Shown: positions 32,989-41,400 of the stretch, in pieces
How positions within the stretch are numbered: position 1 is the first letter of the stretch
Layout: each line of letters starts with the position of its first letter
Assembly (NCBI RefSeq): GCF_014195505.1
Contig: NZ_JACIBV010000001.1
Span: forward strand, 7,316,001-7,380,000
Direction: 5' to 3'
DNA: 64,000 nucleotides
From: Nonomuraea dietziae
GTDB taxonomy: Bacteria; Actinomycetota; Actinomycetes; Streptosporangiales; Streptosporangiaceae
Notes under the pieces: generated by a model
Told to the model about the DNA's origin: nothing
What the model saw: only the letters and a program-made list of their open reading frames with translations
Databases searched by the model: none
Translations under genes and position numbers: made by a program

Positions 32989-33861
32989 CTATCCCTCCTG
33001 TGGAAAACCACGCCCCAGCTTGTCGGGATTGCGCATGGCGTAGATGCCCCGGATCAGGCCGTTCCTGATGGCGACCGTGGCGACCTGGGGCTGGCCGCCT
33101 GCCATGATCCACAGCCCTGGCGCGCCGTTGACATCGACGATCCTCGTCTCCTCGACGCCGTAACGCCTGATGAGCCCGGCGATGAAGGCGGCCACCTTCT
33201 CGCGGCCCTCGATCGGATGGAGCGCCGCCCTGACCTTGCCGCCGCCGTCGGTCCACGCCGCCACGTCGTCGCTGAGCATCGAGGTGAGCGCGGCCAGGTC
33301 GCCGCCCTGTGCGGCGTCGAGGAAGCGCAGCAGCAGCCTGGCGTGGTCCTCGGGGCTCGGCTGGAAGCGGTCCCTGCCCTGGGCCAGCCGTACCGACGCC
33401 CTGTGGTGCATCTGCCGGCAGTTGGCGACGCTCGCGTCCACGATGGAGGCGATCTCGTCGTACGGCAGGTCGAACGCCTCGCGCAGGACGAACACCGCCC
33501 GCTCGGGCGGGGAGAGCCGTTCCATCAGATGGAGGGTGGCGTAGGAGAGGGTGTCGCGCAGTTCGGCCGTGTCGAGCGGTCCGACCTCGGAGGCGGAGAC
33601 CGGTTCCGGCAGCCACGGCCCCGTGTACGCCTCACGCTTGACCCGCGCGGACCTGAGCTGGTCGAGCGCCAGCCGCGACACGATGGTGACCAGGAAGGCT
33701 CTGGGCTCCTTCACCGCCGCCTGGTCGGTGTCGCTCCAGCGCAGCCAGGCCTCCTGCACCACGTCCTCGGCGTCCCACATGCTGCCGAGCAGCCGGTAGG
33801 CCAGGCCGAGCAGCATGGGGCGATAGGTCTCGAAGTCCACGGTGGCATCATTCCTGGTCAT
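32989..33861 (-). CDS. ECF sigma factor, SigJ-type (ECF41-like) with SnoaL domain
   Basis: A 290-residue sigma factor from ATG 33861; an ATG at 33876 is possible. Region 2 is YRPMLLGLAYRLLGSMWDAE with DVVQEAWLRW, and region 4 is LSPPERAVFVLREAFDLPYD followed by EIASIVDASVANCRQMHHRA. A C-terminal NTF2/SnoaL-like domain (about 180-285) carries NPDKLGR. This is the ECF41/SigJ layout, in which the C-terminal domain modulates activity in place of a separate anti-sigma factor. It overlaps the end of the epimerase gene. ECF41 genes usually regulate an adjacent oxidoreductase or epimerase, which fits here. Confidence 0.9.
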   Translation of the reverse strand: MTRNDATVDFETYRPMLLGLAYRLLGSMWDAEDVVQEAWLRWSDTDQAAVKEPRAFLVTIVSRLALDQLRSARVKREAYTGPWLPEPVSASEVGPLDTAELRDTLSYATLHLMERLSPPERAVFVLREAFDLPYDEIASIVDASVANCRQMHHRASVRLAQGRDRFQPSPEDHARLLLRFLDAAQGGDLAALTSMLSDDVAAWTDGGGKVRAALHPIEGREKVAAFIAGLIRRYGVEETRIVDVNGAPGLWIMAGGQPQVATVAIRNGLIRGIYAMRNPDKLGRGFPQEG

Positions 33862-34714
33862 CGAGGAAGGAGGCATGCCGGGGGCGCCAGTTCAGCACGA
33901 GCCTCGCCCTGCTGTTGTCGGCCCCCCGCAGCCTGGTCATGAACGCCACGCCGAACCCGCCGACCGCGAGCTTCGCCACGAAGGCGGGCACACGTCTGGG
34001 AGCGGGCGCGCCCAGCTTCCTGGCGAAGGCGGGCAGCCAGTCCCTGACCGCCATCGGCGTGTCGTCGACCACGTTGAGCACGCCGGAGGCGTTCCTGTCG
34101 AGCGCGGCGACCACGGCGGTGGCCGCGTCGTGAGCGTGGGTGAAGGAGAACACCGAGCCGCCGTCGCCGACGATCGGCATCCTTCCGGCCAGCACTGCGG
34201 CCGTGGTCGAGCCGTCCTTGTCGTAGATCGAGCCAGGCCCCGTCAGGTGGCCGTAGCGCAGCACCAGGCCCCCCGCCCCCACGGTCAGCCGCTCCAGCTC
34301 CACCATCGCCCGCACGTTCGGCGCGAACTGCGCGGGCGCGTCGCTCCAGAGCGGCGCGTCCTCGCCTGCCAGCCCTTCGGCGGGACGGTAGGCGAAGGCC
34401 AGTCCCTGCGCGATGTGCCTGGCGTCAGGGGCGGCCTCGAGGAGGTGGCGCGTCCCCTCGGTGCGCAGCCTGTTCGTCAGCTCGAAATCCCTGGCCAGGG
34501 TGCGCGGGTTGAGGGCCGCCGGAATGGCGGTCAGCATGTTGACGACCACGTCGGGCGCGATCCGCCTGACGGCCCTGACCGCGGCGTCGCGGTCGAGCAT
34601 GTCGGGGCCGCCCGTCGACCTCGACAGCGTGATCACGTCGTGGCCGACGGCGGTGAGCAGCGGCACCAGCCGGCGCCCGATGACCCCTGAAGCTCCTGCT
34701 ACCAGCACTCTCAT
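33848..34714 (-). CDS. NAD-dependent epimerase/dehydratase-like protein
   Basis: A 288-residue extended-SDR-like protein with N-terminal GASGVIGRRLVPL (residues 7-19) and a Tyr-poor active-site region. The typical YxxxK is not evident, as in many atypical members. Downstream text (VLNVVDDTPMAVRDWLP) matches NAD-epimerase families in actinobacteria. It precedes and overlaps the ECF41-like sigma gene, a common pairing. The epimerase-like gene is therefore a likely target of that sigma factor. Substrate unknown. Confidence 0.83.
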   Translation of the reverse strand: MRVLVAGASGVIGRRLVPLLTAVGHDVITLSRSTGGPDMLDRDAAVRAVRRIAPDVVVNMLTAIPAALNPRTLARDFELTNRLRTEGTRHLLEAAPDARHIAQGLAFAYRPAEGLAGEDAPLWSDAPAQFAPNVRAMVELERLTVGAGGLVLRYGHLTGPGSIYDKDGSTTAAVLAGRMPIVGDGGSVFSFTHAHDAATAVVAALDRNASGVLNVVDDTPMAVRDWLPAFARKLGAPAPRRVPAFVAKLAVGGFGVAFMTRLRGADNSRARLVLNWRPRHASFLDDQE

Positions 34715-34759
34715 GGTGACTGGACGAGACAGCTCCTACGCGTGTGACAGTGATCCGGC

Positions 34760-35131
34760 TCACAGATCGAAGACGGCGCCCGTGGCGAGGAGCATCACGC
34801 AGCGGTTGCCGAAGGTCCGCAGGTAGGAGACGTTCCTGCCGTTCCACGTCCCGCTCAGGGAGACGGTGTGCGGGTGGTGCTCCTTGGTGCACGCGCCGCG
34901 CTCGCCCGGATGGCGCGCCAGGTCGCCCTCCACGGTGGTCAGCAGCGCGCAGGCGGCCGCCGCCTTCGGATGCGTGCCGCCGTCCCACCCGCAGGTCAGC
35001 CGCGCCGTGGCGGGAGCCCCCTCTCCAGCCGTGACCGAGACCCGCAGGTTGGCGGTAGTGGTCGGGCACGAGGCGGCGGACGAGCAGAGAACGGCGGCGG
35101 CCACCAGGCCCACGATCTTGATCGACGTCAT
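34760..35131 (-). CDS. secreted subtilisin-inhibitor-like (SSI) protein
   Basis: A 123-residue protein. The signal peptide MTSIKIVGLVAAAVLCSSAA starts at ATG 35131; the upstream GTG-rich extension is rejected. The mature part follows the SSI family (PF00720): VSVTAGEGAPATARLTCGW, GGTHPKAAAACALL, then CTKEHHP and the end FGNRCVMLLATGAVF. Four Cys allow the two conserved disulfides. The reactive loop CTKEHHP places Lys where SSI has the P1 Met, so a trypsin-like target is predicted. It diverges from the ThuA-like gene. Confidence 0.88.
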   Translation of the reverse strand: MTSIKIVGLVAAAVLCSSAASCPTTTANLRVSVTAGEGAPATARLTCGWDGGTHPKAAAACALLTTVEGDLARHPGERGACTKEHHPHTVSLSGTWNGRNVSYLRTFGNRCVMLLATGAVFDL

Positions 35132-35206
35132 GCGCGGAGTGCTTCCCGCGATCACGTCAACGGACGCCCATGGATTTCCCAGGGTCATCCGTGATGAGGT
35201 TGTGAC

Positions 35207-35848
35207 GTGGCGAGAAATCTGATCCTCTCAGGCGGCCTGTACCACGACTTCGATGCCACGTCCGCGGCCCTCGCGCAGGTGCTCGCCGACGTCGGGGTGG
35301 AGTCCGAGATCACCGAGGACATCGCGGGGGCGCTCAGCGAACCGTCGGAGTACCAGCTCATCACCGTCAACACGCTGCGCTGGCAGGAGAAGGGCTTCAC
35401 CCTGCCGGCCCAGGCCCGCACCACCCTGCTCGACCACCTCGAGCGAGGCGGCGGCCTGCTGTGCATGCACGCCGCCTCCATCTGCTTCGACGACTGGCAG
35501 GGCTGGCCGCGCGTGCTGGGCGCCTGCTGGCGCTGGGGCAAGTCGCACCACCCTCCGCTGGGCTGGACGAGCGTCCGCGTCCTCGGCGGCCACCCGATCG
35601 TCGAGGGGCTGCGCGACTTCGACGTCGTGGACGAGGTCTACAGCGACCTCGAGGTGCTGCCCGATGTCCAGCCGCTGGCCTCGTCGATGGGACAGCCGCT
35701 GGTGTGGGCCCGTCCGGTACGGCGAGGCCGCCTCGTCTACGACGCCCTCGGGCACGACGTCCGCTCCTACGACAACGAGGTGCACCGCGCGCTGCTCAAG
35801 AGGGCGGCGCTCTGGCTGCTCAAGCGCCCTCTCGTCCTCGGGGACTGA
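35207..35848 (+). CDS. ThuA-like domain protein (trehalose-utilisation family fold)
   Basis: A 213-residue protein from GTG 35207 with GAGG upstream. It matches the ThuA/type 1 glutamine-amidotransferase-like fold (PF06283): LSGGLYHDFDATSAALAQVL, LERGGGLLCMHAASICFDDW and VWARPVRRGRLVYDALGHD. The conserved GHD/HD phrases are present, but no classical catalytic Cys triad is evident. The family is found near sugar-utilisation genes; its activity is uncertain. Its end overlaps the convergent MerR gene by 29 bp. Confidence 0.83.
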   Translation: MARNLILSGGLYHDFDATSAALAQVLADVGVESEITEDIAGALSEPSEYQLITVNTLRWQEKGFTLPAQARTTLLDHLERGGGLLCMHAASICFDDWQGWPRVLGACWRWGKSHHPPLGWTSVRVLGGHPIVEGLRDFDVVDEVYSDLEVLPDVQPLASSMGQPLVWARPVRRGRLVYDALGHDVRSYDNEVHRALLKRAALWLLKRPLVLGD

Positions 35849-36464
35849 CGTTCAGCCTGCGGGCCGACTCCGACTCCTGAGCCAGCCGGCGTAGGGCGTC
35901 GAAGGCTCTGCCGTACAGCACGGTGCCGAGGACCAGCGCCTCCACGGCCGTGTCGCGCGGGCCCTCCAGCGGGAACGTGTCCAGCTCGACGTCGGTGACG
36001 AGCCGGTAGGCGGCCTCGGCGTAGGCGGTCAGGTCGGTGTTCAGCCCGAGCTGCCGGATCTTGACCAGGGTCTGGGCGAGCTCGTCGCGGGCGGGGGCGG
36101 TGCTGTAGACCTGCCAGCCGAGCTCGGTGAGCAGGTGGTCGACCTGCTCGCGGGCGGCCACCCACTCCTCGCCCTCTCCTGTCTCGACGGCGGGGCTGAG
36201 CGCGTAGTGGGCGGTGCCGAGCATGTCGTGGACGGACATGCTCTCGTCGTCGACCGCCTCGATCACCTTCTTGATGGAGGTGATCGGCAGGCGGCCCACC
36301 TCCAGCAGCGCCCTGATCAGCCGCAGCCTGCGCAGATGCGACTCGTCGTATTCGGCCCTGGTGGCCGCCACCTGCTCACCCTGGTGGAGGAGCCCCTCGC
36401 GCAGGTAGTACTTGATGGTGGCGATGGCGACGCCGGACTCGGCGCTCAGCTGGGACATGCGCAT
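35820..36464 (-). CDS. MerR family transcriptional regulator
   Basis: A 214-residue protein with the MerR N-terminal winged HTH (MSQLSAESGVAIATIKYYLR, then EGLLHQGEQ). A dimerisation helix and a C-terminal sensing region with no Cys cluster follow, so it is not a metal sensor; a drug or small-molecule type is likely. Starts at 36464 or 36458 (MSQLS) are both possible. The promoter carries a 13-bp inverted repeat that overlaps the start codons, indicating autoregulation. It sits at the left edge of the biosynthetic cluster but faces away from it. Confidence 0.9.
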   Translation of the reverse strand: MRMSQLSAESGVAIATIKYYLREGLLHQGEQVAATRAEYDESHLRRLRLIRALLEVGRLPITSIKKVIEAVDDESMSVHDMLGTAHYALSPAVETGEGEEWVAAREQVDHLLTELGWQVYSTAPARDELAQTLVKIRQLGLNTDLTAYAEAAYRLVTDVELDTFPLEGPRDTAVEALVLGTVLYGRAFDALRRLAQESESARRLNVSPRGREGA

Positions 36465-36496
36465 AGTTGGATAGTACTACTACCCAACTATGCGCA
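36458..36496. promoter_or_regulatory. perfect 13-bp inverted repeat, MerR operator
   Basis: TGCGCATAGTTGG (36458-36470) and CCAACTATGCGCA (36484-36496) are perfect arms around a 13-bp spacer that contains ATAGTACTACTAC. MerR regulators bind such dyads between promoter elements and distort the DNA. It overlaps the MerR start codon and the end of the methyltransferase remnant. Confidence 0.8.
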
Positions 36497-36656
36497 CCGC
36501 TCCGAGGATGCCCGGCTTGACGAGGTCCACGTCGACGGGCACGGCCGGACGCCACGCTTGCACGGGAACGCTGCCCAGATCCAGCGGCTCCACACCCTTG
36601 AAGCAGCGGGCGAACTCGGAGGACGGCACGGGCGCCGCGATCTGGACCGAGTGGCG
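36480..36656 (-). pseudogene. C-terminal remnant of a PF04672-type methyltransferase
   Basis: Reading in frame directly after the stop of the A-T gene gives SSEFARCFKGVEPLDLGSVP, then VQAWRPAVPVDVDLVKPGIL and a stop at 36480. The pattern EFARCFKGVEPLDLGSVPV...WRP...PGILG is the usual C-terminal end of actinobacterial SAM-dependent methyltransferases (compare LFDGLEFVEPGLVNVAEWRP in the frameshifted gene at 24492). Only about 55 codons survive and no start exists. It seems to be a boundary scar where the biosynthetic cluster was joined. Confidence 0.5.
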
Positions 36657-38435
36657 TCAGGATCGCCGGCGCCGCCGTCGTAGCGCCGCACGGGTCGCGG
36701 GGGCGTCGCTCGGCGTCCCCGCCTCTCCCGCCGTGAGGTGGCGCGCGAGGGAGACGACGGTGGGATGGGCGTAGAGGGTGGTCAGCGGGATACGCCGGCT
36801 CAGGACGGCTTCGAGCCGCTGCTGGACCTTCGCCATGAGCAACGAGTGCCCGCCCTGGTCGAAGAAGGATCGCTCCCAGTCCACCTCCCGCACCTCGAAC
36901 ACGGCGCCCCAGACGGCCGCGATCTCGGTGGCGAGCGCGGCCTCCGGCGCCGGCAGGGTCACCGCCCGTGCGGGAGCGGGTCCAGGGTGCGGGTCTGGCA
37001 GGGCGGCCGTGTCGATCTTCCCTGTGGGGGTCAGGGGCAGCGTGTCGACTCCGACGATCTCAGCCGGAACCATGAAGTCGGGCAGCACCTCGGCCAGCCG
37101 CTCGCGCAGTCCTGAGGTGTCGTCTCCCAGGACGTAGGCCACGATGTGCGGCTCGCCGCGGACCTCGCGGGTGACGACGGCGGCCCTGGGCACCAGCGTG
37201 GCCAGCACGGCCTCGATCTCGCCGAGCTCGACGCGGTGGCCGCGGATCTTCACCTGCCGGTCGAGGCGACCCAGGTAGGCCAGCCGGCCATCGGGAAACC
37301 ATCGCCCCAGGTCGCCGGTTCGGTAGAAGCGCATGCCGTCAGGATCGACGCCGAACCTGGCCTGGTCGCGCTCGGCGGCGCCCAGATAGCCGGCCAGGTA
37401 CGGGCTGCGGATGACGATCTCGCCCTCCGCCGGGTGCGGCCTGAGCTCGATCTCCACGCCGTCCAGGGGCCGCCCGATGGGCACGACCGGGTCGTCGCCC
37501 ATCTCGGCTGCGGTCAGGTGGTTCTGGGCGACGAAGGAGATCTCGGTGGCCCCGTAGCCGTTGACGAAGACGCTGGAGGCGGGGAAATGCCGCTGGAAGC
37601 GGACGAGGTCGTGGCGGACGACCTCCTCGCCGCCGAGGATGACGGCCCGGACATGCGACAGCACCTCTCCCTCGGAGAGGGAGTCCAGCAGATAGCGGTA
37701 GACAGTCGGCGTCGAGTGATAAATCGTGACTTGTCCGCCGACGAGCGACTCCCTCAGCTGACCCAAGCCATGCAGCCGGAGGTCGACGGGCACCACGGCG
37801 GCCCCGTTGAGCAGCGCGGAGAAGCCGTCTGTCACCGCCATGTCGTAGCTGAAGGAGGATACGACGCTGATCCGATCAGCAGGACGGATCCGCAGGTTGT
37901 TGGTATGCGCCCGGATCTGGAACAACGCCCCCCGATGGGTCTGCACGACCCCCTTGGGCCGCCCCGTGGAGCCTGAGGTGAACAGGATGTACGCAGGGGA
38001 GCTCGGAGCCACGGCGACGGGACGGAAATCCGGCGCCGGCGGCATCGAGGTGAGGTCGACGAGGTCGCCGGTGAGCAGGTCCTTGTGCTCGGGCACGGTC
38101 ACGACCAGCTCCGGCCGGGCCAGCTCGGACATGCTCGCCAGGCGGGCCGGCGGATAGGCCGGATCGAGCGGTACGTAGGTGGCCCCGGCCGTGAGCACGC
38201 CCAGGATGGCGGCGACCATCCTGGGGCCGTGCCCGACCAGGAGCCCGACCCGTGAGGCGCCGTGCACCGCCGCCGCCACGGCCTGGACCTCCCGTGCGAG
38301 CTCGGCGTAGGTGAGCGGGCCCTCCTCGCCGAGCACCGCGACCCGGTCGGGATGCTCGGCGACGACGGTCCAGAACCGGGCGGCGATGGACTCCTCCATC
38401 CACTCCGCCCGGAACTCGCGATGCTCGGCGTGCAT
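36657..38435 (-). CDS. NRPS adenylation-thiolation didomain protein
   Basis: A 592-residue A-T protein. A-domain cores include LFTSGSTGRPKGVVQ (A3), NGYGATEISFV (A5), YRTGDLGRWFPDG (A7) and LPLTPTGKID (A10). The T domain has its phosphopantetheine Ser near 528 in FFDQGGHSLLMAK. The pocket read by eye is D-M-T-H-I-G-G-F-V-K. It keeps the amino-acid-binding Asp but matches no code I know. There is no C domain, so it either starts a chain or loads a partner in trans. The C-terminus is an Arg-rich tail (ALRRRRRRS). It is the last gene of the eight-gene operon, 4 bp after the PKS. Confidence 0.92.
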   Translation of the reverse strand: MHAEHREFRAEWMEESIAARFWTVVAEHPDRVAVLGEEGPLTYAELAREVQAVAAAVHGASRVGLLVGHGPRMVAAILGVLTAGATYVPLDPAYPPARLASMSELARPELVVTVPEHKDLLTGDLVDLTSMPPAPDFRPVAVAPSSPAYILFTSGSTGRPKGVVQTHRGALFQIRAHTNNLRIRPADRISVVSSFSYDMAVTDGFSALLNGAAVVPVDLRLHGLGQLRESLVGGQVTIYHSTPTVYRYLLDSLSEGEVLSHVRAVILGGEEVVRHDLVRFQRHFPASSVFVNGYGATEISFVAQNHLTAAEMGDDPVVPIGRPLDGVEIELRPHPAEGEIVIRSPYLAGYLGAAERDQARFGVDPDGMRFYRTGDLGRWFPDGRLAYLGRLDRQVKIRGHRVELGEIEAVLATLVPRAAVVTREVRGEPHIVAYVLGDDTSGLRERLAEVLPDFMVPAEIVGVDTLPLTPTGKIDTAALPDPHPGPAPARAVTLPAPEAALATEIAAVWGAVFEVREVDWERSFFDQGGHSLLMAKVQQRLEAVLSRRIPLTTLYAHPTVVSLARHLTAGEAGTPSDAPATRAALRRRRRRS

Positions 38436-38439
38436 CGGG

Positions 38440-41400
38440 CTACCTTCCTCGCGCTACGCGCGGGATCGTGGTGGCAGGGGCCGCCGGGGTGGCCGCCGGG
38501 GTGGATGCCGGGGTGGATGCCGGCGTGGATGCCGGGGTCGCCGGCTGCTCGGCGCGGATCTGCTCGACCCTGGCGGCCATCTGCCGCACGGACGGGGCCT
38601 CGAAGAGGGTGCGCATCGGCAGCTTGACGCCGACCGCGGCCCGAGCCTGCGCGATCAGCTGGACCGCGATGAGCGAGTTGCCTCCGAGCTCGAAGAAGTC
38701 GTCGTCGGCACCCACGTCGGGCACGCCCAGGATCTCGCTCCACACCCGGGCCAGCGCCGCCTCCACCTCGCCTTCCGGCGCGACGAAGTCCTCGGACCTG
38801 GCCGCCACCGTGGCCTGGGTCTCGAGGCTCTGGCGGGTCAGCCGCTCCCGCCGGGTGATCTCGGCGAGCGCGGTCGCGCTGACGACGACCTGCGGGCCGA
38901 GGTCGGCGGCGGCCAGCACGCGGAAGAACGCCTCGGCGCCGTCCGCAGGGCGGATGCCGGTGCCGGACTGCTGGTCGCCGGCGCCCAGCGACCCGGTCAC
39001 CGCCGAGGCGTCGATGCGCCGCAGCACGAACTCCTCGATCTCCACGAGCACCGTGCCGGCCTCGTCCATCAGCGTCAGGTCGGCCGTGACGACCTCGGCG
39101 CCGCCGTCGCCCCTGCGCCGCAGGTGGCTGTAGAAGCGGTCCGGCAGCGCCGACCTGACCAGCAGCCGGCCGTAGCTCAGCGGCAGGTAGGCGCCGCCGC
39201 CGTTGCCCCGGCCGAAGGAGGTGGCCACGTCGAGCAGCGCGGGGTGCAGGCCCCAGTCGCCGACCTCCGCCGCCACCTGCTCGGTCCCCTCGACGAAGGC
39301 GAGCTCCTCGCCCTCGGCCCGCCAGATCAGCTCCGGCGAGCGCCACCGCGGACCGAACGTCAGCACTCCGGCGTACTCGCCGTCCTGCTCGGCCTCCGGC
39401 GTCATTCCGGCCTTCAGCGCCGCCACGTCCACGGCCGCGACCGGCGCGGGCCGTACCCATGCCGCCGCGCCCTGGGTGTGCAGCCGCTCCCCGGCGCGCA
39501 CCTCGAAGGCCGAACCGTCGGCGAAGGAGACCACGAGCTCGGTCGTGGTGTCGTCCGGCACGGCCAGCGGCTCCAGGAAGACCACGTCGCGCAGCTCCAC
39601 CGCGTGGCCCTCGCCCGGCGCAGGGACGACGGCCGCGAAGGCCGCCCTGGCGCATTCCAGCTGCCCGGTCGCGGGCAGGACCGGCACCCCGCCGATGCGG
39701 TGCTCGTCCAGCACCCAGTGGGTGTCCGCCGCCAGCGGCCCCGACGCCCTGTCGTGGGTACGGCTGCGCACGACCGGGTGGTCGACCGGCGTTCCCTCGG
39801 CGACGGCGGTGGAGCCGGCGGCGGCGGCCAGGCCGGCGGCGTCGGCGTTGGCGGCCATGCCCACCTCCAGCCACGCGCCCCAGTTGATGCTCAGGACGCG
39901 CGTGCCGTGCCGGGCGCGGGCGAAGGCGTCCTGGAAGGCGTTCGCCGCGCAGTAGTCGACCTGGCCGAACCCGCCGCTGACCGCGGTGACCGACGAGCAC
40001 AGGGCGACGAAGTCCAGCTCGAGGTCGCCGAAGACGTCGAACAGCGCGGCGGTTCCTGCGACCTTGGGGTCGAGCACGGCCTGCGCGACGGCTCGTTCCT
40101 TGATCTCGGCCATGCCGCCGCCTGGCAGGCCGGCGGCGTGCACGATGCCGTGCAGTCCGCCATGGGCGGCCAGGACCTCCTCCCTGACCTCGCGCAACCG
40201 GGCAGGATCGGTGACGTCGGCGGCCATGACCGTCACCTTGCCGCCCGCCTGCTCGATCCTGGCGATCGCGCGCGCGGCCCTCGGCGTCACCGTGCCGCCG
40301 CGGCCGAGCAGCGCCACGCGGGCCCGCAGCCGGGTGCCGAGGTGCTCGGCGAGGGTGAGGCCGATACCGCCCAGGCCTCCGGTGATCAGGTAGACGCCCT
40401 CCTCGCGCAGCCCGGAGTCGCCCTCGCTCAGCCGTACCGGCTGGAACTCGCGGACCCACCGGCGCCCGCCCCGCAGAGCCAGCACGTCGCCCGCAGGCTC
40501 CCTGCGCAGCTCGGCCAGGACGCTCGCGGCGGGGGTGCCACCGGACTCGAGGTCGAGGTGGCGCACCTGGAGGCCGTCGACCTCCAGCGGGACGACCCGG
40601 GCGATGCCCGCCATGAGCGCGTACTCCGGCCGAGTCAGGTCGGCGCCGCCCAGGGGGTCCTCGGTGCCGGAAGTGAGCACGTCGAGGCGGACCCCGTCGG
40701 CTCGCTGCTCGGCGGCCAGGGCCTGGACCAGGAAGAGCAGGCTGAAGAAGCCGTGCTCCTGCGCCTGGGCCGGGTCGCTGTCCAGCGCCCAGGCGTGCAC
40801 GATGCGCGAGGGCAGGGAGTCGCCGAGCGCGCTGATCAGGGCGTCGTAGTCGGCGCGCTCGCCGGGCCGTACGGTGAACTCGCCAGAGTAGCCCGCGCCG
40901 GGGCGGACCACGGTCACCTCGGCACCCTGTGCCCGGAGCGCCGTCACCAGTTCCTCGCCGCGCTCCCCGCTGACGAAGGCGAGGCAGCGGGTGACCGGCT
41001 CGCCGAGCGGGGAGGGAGTGAGCTGCCGCCACGCGGGGATCTCGAACCAGTCCTCCAGCGCGCGGGGGCCGGAGGGCTGCGGCGCCTTCGGCTTCGCCCC
41101 GGCCTCACCCGGCGAGATGAAGCGGTACTCCCGCTCGTAGGGGTAGCCAGGCAACGGCACCCGGTGGCCCTGGTCGCCGTCCACGGTGATCGGCACTCCG
41201 GCGGACCACAGCCGGGCGGCGGAGCCGTACAGCACGTCCAGATCGCCGGCGCTCTCGCCGGGGCCGGGCAGGCTGGCGAGCGGCGGCAGCACGTCCTTGG
41301 CGCCGCGCAGCTGCATGCGGGCGAGCTGGGCCAGCTGCTTGCCGGGCCCGCACTCCAGCATCACCCAGTCCTTCTCGGCCAGCAGCCGGGCCACGCAGTC

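Noticed and set aside
36490..36774. Plus-strand ORF at the MerR/cluster boundary
   Set aside because: It has no recognised motif, overlaps the end of the A-T gene, and the minus strand better explains the region as a methyltransferase remnant.
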